A stretch of DNA of 64,000 nt from Pseudovirgaria hyperparasitica. Its lineage: Eukaryota > Ascomycota > Dothideomycetes > Acrospermales > Acrospermaceae. Under the pieces are notes generated by a model that saw only the letters and a list, made by a program, of their open reading frames with translations, ran no database searches and had not been told where the DNA came from. The position numbers were made by a program, and so were the translations under genes. The DNA is taken from positions 742,186 through 806,185 of the forward strand of contig NW_022985555.1 of assembly GCF_010093815.1 (NCBI RefSeq). The letters are read 5' to 3'. This document shows, in pieces, positions 23,736 through 36,016 of this stretch (position 1 is the stretch's first letter; every line of letters begins with the position of its first letter).

Positions 23736-24975
23736 ATGAAAGGACAAGGCCGGTGGTCTGGTAGCACGCTCGTCCGCTTTTCCACCTATCTGGCGCGTGA
23801 ACGAAGGATGGCAGCGATTGCTGAAACAAAAGCACCCCAAGGTAATTTTAGCCTCTGCCTCAAGGTCCCCGCAGCCAGCGCACGTGTGCCAAACTCCAAT
23901 TCCAGCCGCTTGCGATTGTGGGTTGTGCATTTCGCTTCAGGGATGCGGGCATGCCGGGATGATCGTAGAAGAGGTCCCTCATCGCGTCTGGGTGTGTCTT
24001 TGTGGAGCAGAAGGTCGTGTTTACCCAACCATCGGCGCCGACCGCTGGCCAACTGAGTGCGGACTTGAGGGAAACGAGCAAGATGAGCGAGATGAGAGCG
24101 GCTGTATGTGCGTGTCAACGTCAACATCGAGCGAACGTCTGTGCATCTGCGTCTCAAGGTTAATCTCTGTTCATACTGTAGTTGGCCAGCCGTCCGGTTT
24201 GGGTCACGGGTGTGTGTAGTGTTGTGTAGTGTGGCGGCGTATGGTGTGTGTGTAGTGTAGGTGTGTAGGGTGTAGAGTGTGGTGTGGCCGTAGTCAAAAC
24301 CCACCAACAACTCACTACCTTCTCACTACCCAACTAATAGCTACGAGACGCCTCGTCCCGTCCGGACGGTACGTTACTTTTCTCTCGCATATCCTCCCTC
24401 CACCTTCGCTCGCTCTCACTTTCCCACCCCTCTGTGAAGAGAGAGTCCCACACTGCTGAGAGGACTCCCCCCTCCTAGGGCTCCAATTTATTTCGTCTCT
24501 GGCTCGAGGGGCTTGGCCTTGTTGGCGAATGGCGCAAGACTTGTCGGGAGCCGCATGCAATCACATCTGGCGCCTCTGATCTACAAAAGGCGGTGCACCG
24601 ACTATCTGACCTGGCCGGCCTGCAACAGAAAGACCGCGGACCATCTTCCCTGTCCTGGAGAAGTGCTGGACCAGCAGACGTCTCTCTACTATCAAGTCCC
24701 TTGTACGACCTCTTCGGTACAAGCTCCGTGGTCCCAAGCTCCATAGTTACATTAGATCGGCCAGCTCTTATATCCCGAACACGATCCTGTCCGAAAAACA
24801 AAAGAAAAACACCCTTACTCCCGCGCCCTGGCCTGTCTCTCACTCTCTCACTCTCACTCTGCCGACTTGTCGATTGCTTTGCTTTCACCTAATGCGGCAG
24901 ATCAGAAGTCCAATCGTTCAGTGCTGGAACGTCTATCCTATGAGCAGCGCTCTTGCACACCCCAACATCAACATC

Positions 24976-26295
24976 ATGTCGTCAATCAACAAAACGCCCT
25001 CGCACGAGGGCTACTCGTCGGCCGACTCGGAGTCGAAGAAGCAAGCCGGACTACAGACTCCGCAAGGAAGAAAGCGACGACCTTCGCGCGCGGGGACCCG
25101 CAGCGTCACCACGTTGACGGCCGCGCAGCTGGAACGCAAACGCGCAAACGATCGCGAGGCCCAGCGAGCCATCCGGCAGAGAACAAAGGACCATATCGAG
25201 TCACTGGAGCGTCGCATCAGCGAGCTCACATCCACCGACGTCAATGCGCGGCTGATGTCGACACTGGAGCGCAACACGGCGCTGGAGTCGGAAAACGAAC
25301 AGTTGCGCAGCCGGCTACATCAAGCTCTGAATTCGTTGCATAGCATGGAGGGATCAGGTATGTCGCTTTTTTTTTTCCTTCTCCTTCCCTCCTCCCCCCC
25401 CCAATCTCTGTGACATGTTACATATCGTCCCCTCTGTCTGGCACAGTGTGATGTCGTTGTAGTGCTGCGCCCATCACTTTGCGAAAGACAAGTGACAAGA
25501 GACTGGCAAAATTCAATGACGGCAAAAGTGTATACATATATAGCATATGATGGCTAATGCTATCTCTTTTTGCATCCAGGCATTCAAGCATCTGACACAG
25601 GTCTGTTAGATACCCCCGGCAGCAGTCTCTCGACGTCAGATCGACTCGGCTTGATGCAAGCGCCACGGCCATCGTCGACTCCAACGGCTCGTAGCTTACC
25701 CTCACTACCTGTCTCTCAAGGCGAGTGGTCACAGCACAGCAGCTACACATCAGCACCGACGTCGTCACCGATGGAGAGTGGACCGCCGACGGGCCATCAC
25801 GGGCAAGCCGGTGGAGGACATTGGAGTCCTCACAGCAGCACATCAGTCACGCAGTCACTTCCATCAGTTCCAGAAGCGGCGTATCCGCAGCCGCAGATTG
25901 GCTATTACGAACCGGAGCACGCAGCACGATCGGTATCGTACAGTTCAGAAGGCACGCAGGGCCAACACAGTCTCCCATACGGGAATGGGCCGCCACAGCA
26001 ACAGAGCCACACAACAGCTCAGGGGCCAGCGTCACAGCCGACATACGGCTACACATCGCATCCGCATGGCGGCCAACAAAGCGTTCCGGAGTATAGCCAG
26101 CAACGCGCACTTTCAAGCCAAGCACCCTCATACCCTCACTATGGGCATCAACAAACATACATGGGCCAGACGGCGCCTCACGCGGCTCCCGGAGCGGTGC
26201 AGCACGGCGGCGAGGGGCTCCAAATGATGCACCAACAGGCGGCAGCACAACCACAGGGCGGGCACATGATGTACAACATGAAGGTGGAACAGTGA
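24976..26295 (+). CDS. bZIP transcription factor with Gln/His-rich tail
   Basis: Two exons, 24976-25357 and 25580-26295, with a 222 bp intron (donor GTATGT, acceptor ATCCAG), encode 365 residues. The basic region is RKRANDREAQRAIRQRTKDH (about residues 54-73); a leucine-zipper coiled coil follows to ~residue 120. The tail after the intron is Ser/Pro, then Gln/His/Gly/Tyr-rich, like a transactivation domain. The basic region resembles the fungal bZIPs that often carry DUF3425, but no such domain is visible here. In-frame ATGs also exist at 24892 and 24940; 24976 was chosen because it alone has A at -3. It is isolated between gene-poor stretches of 8 and 3 kb. Its target pathway is unknown. Confidence 0.85.
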
Positions 26296-28229
26296 GAGGG
26301 CATGTCATGGCATGGCATGGCATGGCATGTGCGATGCTTGAAGAAACATTTTTTTCTGGAAATTGCAATTTTCATGGATTGGCTTCGCCGCAGTGGATTT
26401 ATGCGATAAGGGGCAAAAAGATGGCGGCGGGCGCGCGCACGCACGCGCGCATAAAAGGGGTGGAGACGGTCGTAAGAATCAGCCCATTTTCTGACCTACG
26501 GGAAGCGGCAGCAATGGATCCTCGACGCGCGTAGGAAAGGCAACGTCATGCGCAGGCAGGGCGACAGTGGGAGAGAGAGAGAGGGAGAGAGCGAGAGGAA
26601 CAAATTGATTTAACAAAAAAGGAGCCGGGGCGGGTTCGAGAAAGAGTGGGGAGGAATTAGGGAAATAAAACGGGGGGTGGAGTATTTGATAAGTCGGGGA
26701 GGTCAGTGCAGCAGGAATGGAAGGGCTCGCTCGACCTTCTATCGCACCGAATGGGGTGGTGGCAGCAGCCGGATCGGCCAAGAAAGGCAAGACGGACGGA
26801 CTCGACTTGACTGCTGGGCTAGTTACTCTGGCGCATGGCATGGCGTGGTGGAGGACTCGGATGGAGTACAAATTGGCAGTCGACACGTTTTTGCTTGTCG
26901 ACGGCCAGCACAAGACAGCACAGGACACATGATTCTGGTGGGAGTCAAGTCGGCGCCGAGCAACGAATGGGCGGAGAGAGAGAGGGAGGGAGGAGAATAA
27001 AAGGGGGCGGCGGCGGACATGGCGCAGCAGCTACAGATGCTAGAGTGCTTAGTAGCGGCGCCGGCCACGCGATGCCATGCGCAGCAGGCATCGAGTGGAG
27101 TGGAGAGAGGCGAAAGAGAAGTGTTGAAGAAGTGAATTTGACAAGAACGTTTGTTGGACATGCTGCGACGACGTCGGATGTCCAAGTCGGCAGCAGCAGC
27201 AAGCAGTCAAATGACGTCGATTGTTGTTGTTGTTGATGATTGTTGTGGACATTGGCCACGTTATGCCCTGCATATATGCTGGCCCTGCATGGAAGGGGAC
27301 AGGAGGAAGGGAAGGGTGGTGGTGGTGGTGGTGGTGGTTAGATGAACAGACAAGACAAGCTACAAGCTACTAAGCAACAAGCAAAAGAGGAGCAGCATTG
27401 AATAGCAGCATCGTCATCAACGTCATCAACGTCATCGCCATCAGCATCGCCAGTGCGCGCGCTCGCAAAAGGATATCCATGCAGGCGTAGTGTGTAGTGT
27501 GTAGTGTGTATTGTGTATGGATTGTGTGTGTGTATTGAGTGTGTGGCGTGTGTGTGTATGTGTCCCCTAACAGCCAACCCCGTCTCGCTCGCTCGCTGGC
27601 CAGCCGCGGCCCCCTCCAAAAGCGACACGGAGCGGGCGGTGAGTGAGTGAAGCGAGAAGCGAGAAACGAAAAGAGCTTACTTGCAAAGTATGTGGATGGA
27701 TGGATGGACTCCTTACCACGCACGCACCCACGCACACACATGGACGCACGCACGCACCCACGCACGCACGCACAACATGGACACATGGACACGCGAAAGG
27801 ATGCTGATGCTGATGCTAAAGGCATGCGCAGATGACATGCTGGGGAAATGCAGCGTCGAGACGGACGATGATGAGGAGGAGGAGGACGATGACAATCGAC
27901 AAGCGACAGGCCGACAATATCCATCGACGCACGCACGCACGCACGCACACAGACAAAACAGAACGACGACGCCGCTTTCATCGCGATCCATCCTGCTTGG
28001 ATGTAGTGTAGTGTACTGGAGTACGTCGGACTACTCGCCGATATGCAGGTGGTGGTGGTGGTGGTGGTGCAGGGCTTAAACTGGGCTGGCTTGCTTACTT
28101 ACTTGTGTGCTTGGGCTGATGACTACTTGCTGCTTGCTGCTTGCTGCTAATTAGTGGGCGTAGATGGGGGCGAGGGGGGGGGCTGCCACGGTGCCCACTA
28201 CGACGACGACGACTGGGGGCTGCTGATGT

Positions 28230-28232
<3 letters not shown>

Positions 28233-28264
<32 letters not shown>
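28233..28264. repeat. (TGC)n trinucleotide repeat
   Basis: About ten TGC units outside any supported coding region. Confidence 0.9.
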
Positions 28265-28905
28265 ATGGATTGGGGGAGAAGGGCAGGCAGAGTTGACGGG
28301 CAGAACAGCTACTGTAGAGACGGCCAACAGCCAGGACAGCTAATTACTCAGAGACGGCCAGCAACTCTCTCAGCCTGCCTACCTGCCTACTACCTACCTA
28401 CTACCTACCTACACCCACGCCTACATACACTACATTTCACACACACACTCAGCTCTCTCACTCACCCACAGCACCCTCCCTAATTACCTTATACTACACT
28501 GCACACTACACTGCACACTGCACCCACACACTGCATCCACCCACTCCCGCGCTCGGTCTCGCCCAGCGTCGGTGCCAGCCCAGCAGCCCCCGTCCACGAG
28601 GCGGGGGCGCGTCATCTTGCATCTCTCCCCTTTCGCTTCTACTTTTAGCCCTCCTACGTACGGTACAGTACTATACTATACCGTGCTGCAGCCGGCATTT
28701 CCACTTGTAGAATTAATTACCCTGTTGTTGTTCTTGTTCTTGTTCTTGTCGTTGTTGTCGCTTTTCCAATTTCATTGCCTGGCTTATGTGAGAGTATGTG
28801 AGAGTGACTGCGCCGCGCCAAACTGCCACCACCTACGCCGTAATGCTCATCCTTCTTCCTACAGGCACACTACCTAGCTTCACTATCTATCCTGCTACCT
28901 ACTAC

Positions 28906-28930
28906 GCCGCCGCCGCCGCCGCCGCCGCCC
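28906..28930. repeat. (GCC)n trinucleotide repeat
   Basis: About eight GCC units outside any supported coding region. Confidence 0.85.
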
Positions 28931-29378
28931 GCCTCAGCACGAGCACACTCACACTCACACTCATGTACGCACTCACGCACCCTCACGCACGCACAGGTCA
29001 CCATCTCATCGTCGATGAAATGGCACAAGCGAGAGAGAGCGACAACAACAACAACAACAACAGCCGTGTTTCAGCCTTATATGCGCTCATCGCCCGCCCG
29101 CCACCCTCCCCCCACTAATAATCCATGGATACGTGCAATGCGCGCGCCCTATGGCATCATCCTGCTCCATATACCTACCTACCTACCTAGTAATTACTGC
29201 ACGAAAAAAGAGAGCACCGGCATCACCTGATTAGAACTAGTAAACTGCCCATTGTAATTATAACCCCGGCTTGCATTGCATTGCATTGTATCGCATTGTA
29301 TCGCATTCTATCATATTACACTCAACTTCGATCGGTTGATCGTCTTTTGTTCATCATCTTCATCATAATCATCAATTA

Positions 29379-31402
29379 TTACCGCGCTTTCGACTGTGCC
29401 GCCTCGTCGTCGTCGTCGGCGGCGTCTTGCGCACGGAGTTGCGCCAAGAGCTCGGGGTACTGTGTCCTTTCAATTAGCCCACGTCTTTCTTTCTGTCTGT
29501 CTCGTCTCGAGTTCGTTTTCGGGCGGCATTAGTGACGGTGATTGTGGCATGCATGCATCGGCTTCGGCATCGGGCTTCGGTATCGGTATCGGCGTTTGAC
29601 TATCGATGCCGTCCGTCCGTCGTCGGTCCCGTCATGGCCAGCAATCAATCAATCAATCAATGCAATCAATGCAACACACTCAACAGACACATACACACAC
29701 AAAACGAAACAAAACGCACTCACCCATCTCTCCCCCACATCCGGATGACTCCTAATCCGATTCATAAACGTCGCCTCACCCATACTCCCCCACCGCCCCT
29801 TCTTCCCAAACGCCCCCTCCTCCTTCACCACCTCCTTCCTCTCCCTCTCCCTCCTCCCCTTCCATCCCTTCTCCGCCTCCGCCCGCACACCCTCCGGCAC
29901 ATCCACACTCCCCCCCTCCTCCTCCCCCTCCCCATCAATCCGCGCATCCCAACTCACCCCCTGGAAAAACGGCACACTGTACCGCGGGCCCTCGCCAACC
30001 CCGGGACTCAACACCCGATGCATCGCCCCCGCGCACACACCCCCCGTCAACGCCTCCATGCCCCGCCCGATAACAACCACCAGCGTGCCCGGGATAGGCG
30101 GCACATCAACCCACTCCCCGCTCGCGTCCTGCGCTTGTAGGCCCGGCTGCGGCGACGCTTGCAGGAGATAGGAAGTTAGCATCGAGTCCTTGTGCGGACC
30201 TACGCCCTGTCGTAGCCTCGCTGCGTCTGCACTCTCGTCCTCTGCGTCCGTGGCTGAAGGCAGGGCAACCTCGGGATACTTGACAATCTTGAGCTTGTGC
30301 TGCTGGTCTGCGTCGAAGAAGCGGGCGAAGGTGTCGGCGGGCATGCCGAGTGCTTCGGCGATGAGGGCCGTGAATGTCGTGCTGAGCGCTGCCATGCGGG
30401 CGATGTAGTCTTCGAGGACGGGGCGGAAGGTTGGTAGGGCGGTTGGGGAGGGCCATTGGTTTGGCGCGCGGAGGTTGTGGTAGAGGGGTGCGGTGGGGGC
30501 TGGGAGAGGGTGGGGCGTGGAGAGGTCGAGTTGTTCGCGGTGGTCGGGGTGGTGGGCTGTTGTTTCGTTGTCTATCTGGGGGATGTTGTTAGTTTGTGTT
30601 TTTGTTGTTTTGCTAGGCTATATATCTGTGGTGTTCCGGTGTGAGGTAATGCGGTTGTGCATTTCCGGTGTTGTTTGGCCGGGGGTTCCGGTGTGGTGGC
30701 GTTCCGCGGGTTCGGCTGGATGGATGGATGGGGTCCGGGTGGCTTGCTCCGGCGTGTGTTTTGATAACTGACTGACTGACTGCATCGTACCTGCCCTGCC
30801 TTGCCCTGCCGAATAAACAAGGACACAGCATTGCATTGCATTGCAGAGCATGGCAAGCACATAACGCCGTACAGCTCAGCACAGTCCCGTCCACGTTGTC
30901 CTGCATCTCTGTCCTTGTGTCCGCGCTCACCTCCATCCGTCCATCCCACATCCATCCCCACGTGCTCTCTCTCACCCCTCAAATTCCCTCACACCTCAAG
31001 AAAAAACCCCACAACCCACCCACCCAAACCCCAAACCCCAACTTTCGCACGCACAGCTCCAAAAATAGAAAAACCCCAGTAACCCAAAAAACTCACGAAA
31101 ATCAACGAAATACGAAAAAAAGCGAAAAAACTCACCCGACTCCACCCCAGAAAACTGCCACACCGCTTCATCTCCACCGCCTCCTTGACCGCCGTGTCGG
31201 CATCGAAGAAGGCATGCGTTTCGCGGATTACATCGTTGATCAGTGTGTCCGGCACGAGCGCGGATGTTTCGGAGAGGTAGAAGACGCCGCCTGTCGTGAG
31301 GAGGGCGTGGCGGAGCTTGGCGAGGAAGGCTTGTTTGTGGGCGGGTGGGGAAGGGGGGAGGGCGTGGGAGAGGGGGAGGATGGGGATGGGCAGGGAGGGC
31401 AT
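29379..31402 (-). CDS. 2-oxoglutarate/Fe(II) dioxygenase, IPNS-like
   Basis: Three exons, 31402-31136, 30575-29724 and 29459-29379, encode 399 residues. The N-terminal DIOX_N-like part (LPIPILPLSHAL ... GGVFYLSETSALV) leads into the double-stranded beta-helix core. Iron ligands are H217 and D219 (GPHKDS) and H275 (AMHRVLSP); R287-x-S289 (RYSVPFF) binds 2-oxoglutarate. The family uses iron and 2-oxoglutarate to hydroxylate or desaturate small molecules; the substrate is unknown. The introns are 560 and 264 bp, five to ten times the local norm, and both carry simple repeats. The last exon adds only YPELLAQLRAQ and an acidic tail; without that splice the protein would read into low-complexity sequence. 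The codon bias is strongly GC-rich. Confidence 0.88.
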
Positions 31403-31631
31403 CGTGTGGTGCTGTGATTGTGTTTGTGTGTTTGTGTTGTGGTGCTGTGTTTTGTGCTGTGGACGATGAGGGTGGATGGATGCGATGGATGTGCGACACC
31501 GAGCGTCTCAGACTGCACTCACTTGTTGATTGCAGTGGGAGAGGAGTGGAGTGGAGAGGAGGGTGATGATGGGAGTAGATCGGAGATGTGTCCGGGCCGG
31601 TGATGACGCAATGCGGGGAGAGCGATGGAAG

Positions 31632-31693
31632 GTGCGATGCGATGCGATGCGTTGCGATGCGATGCGTTGCGATGCGATGCGTTGCGATGCGAT
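31632..31693. repeat. 15 bp GCGATGCGATGCGTT minisatellite
   Basis: A pentamer-based array (GCGAT) organised into 15 bp higher-order units by a recurrent GCGTT variant. Confidence 0.85.
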
Positions 31694-32601
31694 TGTTCTC
31701 GTTGTTGCTATTGTTGATTGTGAGTGTGTAATAGACGTACAAACGATCAAGAGTGTAGAAGTTGCGCGACTAGACGGCGGCCAGCTGGTCCGGGCGATGG
31801 ATGGAGTATTCGAGAAACTCGAGTAATTAGTTCCTGTCTGTCTGTCTGTCTGTATGACGACGATAACAGCACAAATGGCGACAGCGATAATTAGCTACTG
31901 CTACTACTACTACCTACTGCCACAGTAACACTGCCACTAACCCTAACCCCGACTGCAACTGCAACAGTTCCCGGAGCGCATAAAGATGGGAATTGGAACG
32001 CGATGAGTGGATGGCTGCTGGCAGTCTATGCGCGATAGCAAGGGGGCCCGTGCGTGAGGTCCCCGTCCACTGGCGCGACTGGTTACAACTTACTGGTATG
32101 GGATGGCGTCACTTGTGTCATGCGGCTGCCCTCGTGATCTGGTCCTGATACATACCAGACCATACCATGCCATACCATACCACGTGAGCGTCTTTGTGGG
32201 ATTGTGGGCTGTAGTGGGCTGGTGGGTTTGCACCTTTTTGTTTCGGCCCTATTGATCCTGTGCCCGGTCATGATAAGGCGGGCTGTCTGGGGATGTTTTG
32301 ACTAAGGCTTTGGCATAACGTGTAGATAGATGGCGAGCGAGATACTGGGTGATGATGAGGAGGAGGAGGAGGAGGAGGAGGCGGAGGAGATGGTGATGGT
32401 GATGGTGATGGAGATGGTGTTTGCATACAGGATGTCTATACTCTATTGCGCCATGTTATGATATGCTACATACTTTACCATATGCTAGATTATGTACTAC
32501 TATATACTATACTACACTTCACATGAACTACTATACATTAATCACACTATACATGGCCTACACGAAACATGAACTACAATATACATGACCTACACGAAAC
32601 A

Positions 32602-32784
32602 TGGCCACACTATACATGGCCACACTATACATGGCCACACTATACATGCCTACACTGTCCATGGCTACACTATACATGCCTACACTATCCATGGCTACAC
32701 TATACATGGCTACACTATCCATGGCTACACTATCCATGGCTACACTATCCATGGCTACACTATCCATGGCCTACACTATCCATG
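32602..32784. repeat. 15 bp minisatellite, about 12 copies
   Basis: The unit is ACACTATACATGGCC on the left and ACACTATCCATGGCT on the right, with intermediate variants between. The unit length is a multiple of three and lacks stops, so all three plus frames and one minus frame stay open. Confidence 0.9.
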
Positions 32785-33873
32785 ACCCGCCACGCCATCT
32801 TGTCATCGCCGCCCAGCATGCGTATCGCGTTGGCCTGCCCCGTCGTTTCAGCTTGCCGGCACCTGACAGCCAGCCAGCCTTACCACAACGTCCGTCCGCA
32901 CGTTTCAGCCCTCTTAAAACGTGGGATCGACAGCTTCAATTGCGGTTTCGTGGGGATCGATGTCACCGTGCGGCGTGCGTGCTTGAGGCTTGTTTTTCTC
33001 CTATCAACGTACCATCATCCAAGCCCGCTCTAGACCCAGCCTTCCCTCATACCCAACACACGTCTGGGAGATAAGCGCGTCCCATGGTGAGGGTGAAACC
33101 ATAGAGGTGCCATCTCCGCATTCCCTAAACCAGAAAAGCTTGTTCTCGACCCCCTGCACCCTCTATAGCCCTGGAGACCCCAGAGATAAATACTAGTGCT
33201 GTGGGTGATCAGATGCCAGATTGCCGCTTCGGGCCTAGGCCGCCGTTGTGGTGCTGCAATGGTGCGGCATTTCCGTCCAGTAAACGACGCCTGTGTCGTC
33301 TATAATAGTCAGTCCAGCATCGTTGGCAAGCTGCTTTCGGCCCTATTTTCGCACTCCCAGCATATACCTAATTATATCTTATCTCGACCTCTCCACCGGT
33401 GCAGTCATCTCGCCAGACGTCGATTGGCATGCCGGCCGCAAGGTCATCCCCGTCGCGACCAAAGCTTGGTCAAGATTCCGAAATTTGATTGCGCTTGGGG
33501 GGTACCCAGGCAGGGGGTTGGTTGCACGTCGTCGCGTGTGTGTGTCGATTCCCTCAAGAGATAAGGCTTGCCAAAAGTATACATACAATAGTGGGCGTCG
33601 TTCGCGATGCCGTCCATTCGTTTGGAATCACTTCGTTTCTTGGTTTTCCTGTGCTAGTACAGCTCTCTCGAATTGGCGCGTTTTGTGTCTTGTCCGATTC
33701 TATTCTTTTTCTGTTTTGCTTTGTTGCTGCTGCTGGCATACGACGACCGCGTAACGAACACATACCGCTTCCTCCCACGCAATTTCGCTATACCAGTAAT
33801 CCACGACATTCGACATTCGACATCCACACCTGCATCCGTCCATCTATCATCAATACCGACACTGACACTACCA

Positions 33874-34231
33874 ACATCTACATCAACGAATCTCACGTCT
33901 ACATCTATCTACATCTACATCTACATCTACATCTACATCTACATCTACATCTACATCTACATCTACATCCACATCTACATCTACATCTACATCTACATCC
34001 ACATCTACATCAACGAATCTACATCCACATCTACATCTACATCTACATCAACGAATCTACATCAACGAATCTACATCCACATCTACATCCACATCTACAT
34101 CAACGAATCTACATCCACATCTACATCCACATCTACATCTACATCTACATCTACATCCACATCTACATCTACATCCACATCTACATCCATATCCACATAT
34201 CCATCCACATCCACATCTACATCTACAACAA
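33874..34231. repeat. (TCTACA)n hexamer array
   Basis: About 350 bp of TCTACA with CCTACA-like and AACGAA-type variants that recur in blocks. It ends about 60 bp before the start codon of the small secreted protein gene. Confidence 0.92.
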
Positions 34232-34293
34232 CATCACAATCAATACCGGAAACCTCCCTACATACCTCCTCCACGCCACACACCCAAATCACC

Positions 34294-34650
34294 ATGCGGC
34301 CAACAACCCTCATCGCCCTGCTCAGCGCCCTCTCCACCCCCACCCTCGCCGCAAGCGTCTTCGCCATCTTCCGCGACGAGCAAAAAAACATAGTCTCAAA
34401 AACCCACTTTGAAGTCTCCAACCCCGGCTGCTTCACCGTCCACGACGCCAAAAAGGTCGAATTCACCCAGGCCGGCGGCGGCCTATCTTTCTGTGGCCCG
34501 TACTGCCTGTACTCGTACGAGGACAGCGAGGACGCCAAGTGCGAAAAAGAACTTCATCACCAGGAGTTTAGCGGCTCGCAACGGCATGCGATCTATGATC
34601 TGACCGAGCATACGAGAAATTATCGCTGGGCGCTCGGGCGCTGTCAGTAG
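34294..34650 (+). CDS. Small secreted cysteine-containing protein
   Basis: Single exon, 118 residues. The start has a good context (ACCATG). Residues 1-19 form a typical signal peptide (hydrophobic LIALLSAL, then TPTLA before the likely cleavage). The mature part of ~99 residues has five cysteines (NPGCF, SFCGPYC, AKCEK, GRCQ) and ends right after the last. I do not recognise a family. Size, secretion and Cys content resemble fungal apoplastic or effector-like proteins, but an odd number of cysteines is unusual for a fully disulphide-bonded one. The same frame is open upstream through the hexamer array, but a signal peptide at 34294 argues that translation starts here. Confidence 0.75.
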   Translation: MRPTTLIALLSALSTPTLAASVFAIFRDEQKNIVSKTHFEVSNPGCFTVHDAKKVEFTQAGGGLSFCGPYCLYSYEDSEDAKCEKELHHQEFSGSQRHAIYDLTEHTRNYRWALGRCQ

Positions 34651-36016
34651 GGCTGGTCTGGTTCTGGTTCTGGTCTGGCGCTTGGGGGAGAGAGGCCCCG
34701 ATTGGAGGCCTAGAGGATGAATGAATATCTTTGGGGGGGGGGAGAAACAAAGCATGGCTCTTTCCCCTTTTGTTCATCTTTTTCTTGCATATCATGTCCG
34801 GTCTGGCTCCGGCTTGTCCTGGTTGATCATAATCCGTTCCCTGTACTTAGTTGACTTTTTTTTTTCTTTTTTTTTGAGCATGAATGCGTTGCATCGTTCT
34901 TGTGTTGTCGGGGCTACTAGCTGGCTATTTCCCACCGATGATCGGGGAAAGAACGCTGGAGTTTCCGTGTGGCTTTTGGCTTTGGCTTGGGAGGAATATA
35001 TATATGTGTATATATGTACATAGGTATATACTCTATTCGAGATAATCAGTACTATCTGTGGATATCCCTTGCAGTACACACGCATTATGCAGGCTACATT
35101 TCCAGTCCGCTTCACAGTCACACTCGTCGATATACTGAGAAAAAGGAGTCGCCGTTGAGTTCCCCAGGCAGCCGTTACCTGTCACCTGTCGTCTGCCATC
35201 TGTCACCTACCACCCACCTATCCGTAATCTCCATTCCCCGCGTGATGCTTGGCGAATAGCTACTTCCCACGCGCCATGCTCCGAAACGCATCCATCCTGC
35301 TGCCCTACATACCTATCCTTAGCCTCAGCCCCCCACCCCCTCCCAGGCACGCCTGAAACAACACTACCCCATGTGACCACACCACCAACTCCTCCTCCTC
35401 CTCCTCAAAAGCACAGCCCGGCTGGCAAAAACCCCATCCGAGCTGCTCTCCGATGCACGCACATTCACAACCACAGCCACAGCCACAGCCACGGGCCCTT
35501 CTTCCTTCGTTCCTTTCTTTCTTCCCCCGCACTACAAGTTTCAAATCAGCCAAGCCGACTAATCCAGCCAAGCCAAACAACTAGTTTACTAAACTATCCA
35601 TCTATCCATCCATCTATCCATCCATCTATCCATCCATCTATCCATCCATCTATCCATCCATCTATCCATCCATCTATCCATCCATCTATCTATCCATCTA
35701 TCCATCCATCCATCCATCTATCTATCCACAACCTCCACCTCCCCCGCTCCCTCCCCGCTCCTCCCCCGCACCCCCTTTGCCTTCCCCGGATCCGAGCGCG
35801 GGAGGGGTAGACTTGGCGGCTCTGTTTGTTGTGGATATATGTATAGATACATGGATATATATGAATGTGTGCGTGTGTGGATACGTGTGCTCGGCTCGGG
35901 GAGGCGGTAGACGTGACATGACATGGAATGGGATGGGATAGGATGGTATTATCGAAGATGCTACGTCACTGAGAGGAAGGGCTAGGCTTGGCTTGGCTTG
36001 GCTTGCTTGGCTTGGT
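34651..36016. other. Intergenic before the MITE
   Basis: No supported gene. It contains a G10 run near 34733, T-rich runs near 34857-34875 and a 12 bp minisatellite. Confidence 0.5.
35594..35728. repeat. 12 bp CCATCTATCCAT minisatellite
   Basis: About eleven units of CCATCTATCCAT, decaying to CCAT and CTAT tetramers at the right end. Confidence 0.9.

Larger units (their letters stand above)
17010..24975. other. 8 kb gene-poor, microsatellite-rich region
   Basis: No family-bearing frame was found across nearly 8 kb on either strand. The longest frames (for example on the minus strand at 19266-19994) are low-complexity Ser/Pro/Arg runs over simple repeats. It contains dinucleotide, pentamer, hexamer and 17 bp repeats, listed separately. 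It lies directly upstream of the second bZIP gene, so it may hold a long regulatory region, a long 5' UTR or non-coding RNA; nothing in the sequence decides between these. Confidence 0.6.
26296..29378. other. Gene-poor, microsatellite-rich region
   Basis: No motif-bearing frame occurs in 3 kb between the bZIP stop and the oxygenase stop. The many short frames are translations of simple repeats: GGCAT at 26302-26330, GGT runs, ACGC runs near 27717-27780 and 27930-27950, TGC and GCC runs. Confidence 0.6.
31403..34293. other. Intergenic, repeat-rich
   Basis: The 2.9 kb upstream of both the oxygenase and the small secreted protein gene. It contains a GCGAT-type array, TGTC and GAG runs, a 15 bp minisatellite and a (TCTACA)n array. 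Unusually long frames here are artefacts of stop-free repeats. Unique sequence at 32790-33870 shows no family motif. Confidence 0.6.

Noticed and set aside
32569-33074. Repeat frames of 154-157 codons over the 15 bp minisatellite
   Set aside because: All three plus frames are open only because the 15 bp unit lacks stops; the non-repeat parts show no motif.
33489-34412. 307-codon frame rich in His-Leu repeats
   Set aside because: It is the hexamer array read in another frame; the downstream part clashes with the secreted-protein frame.
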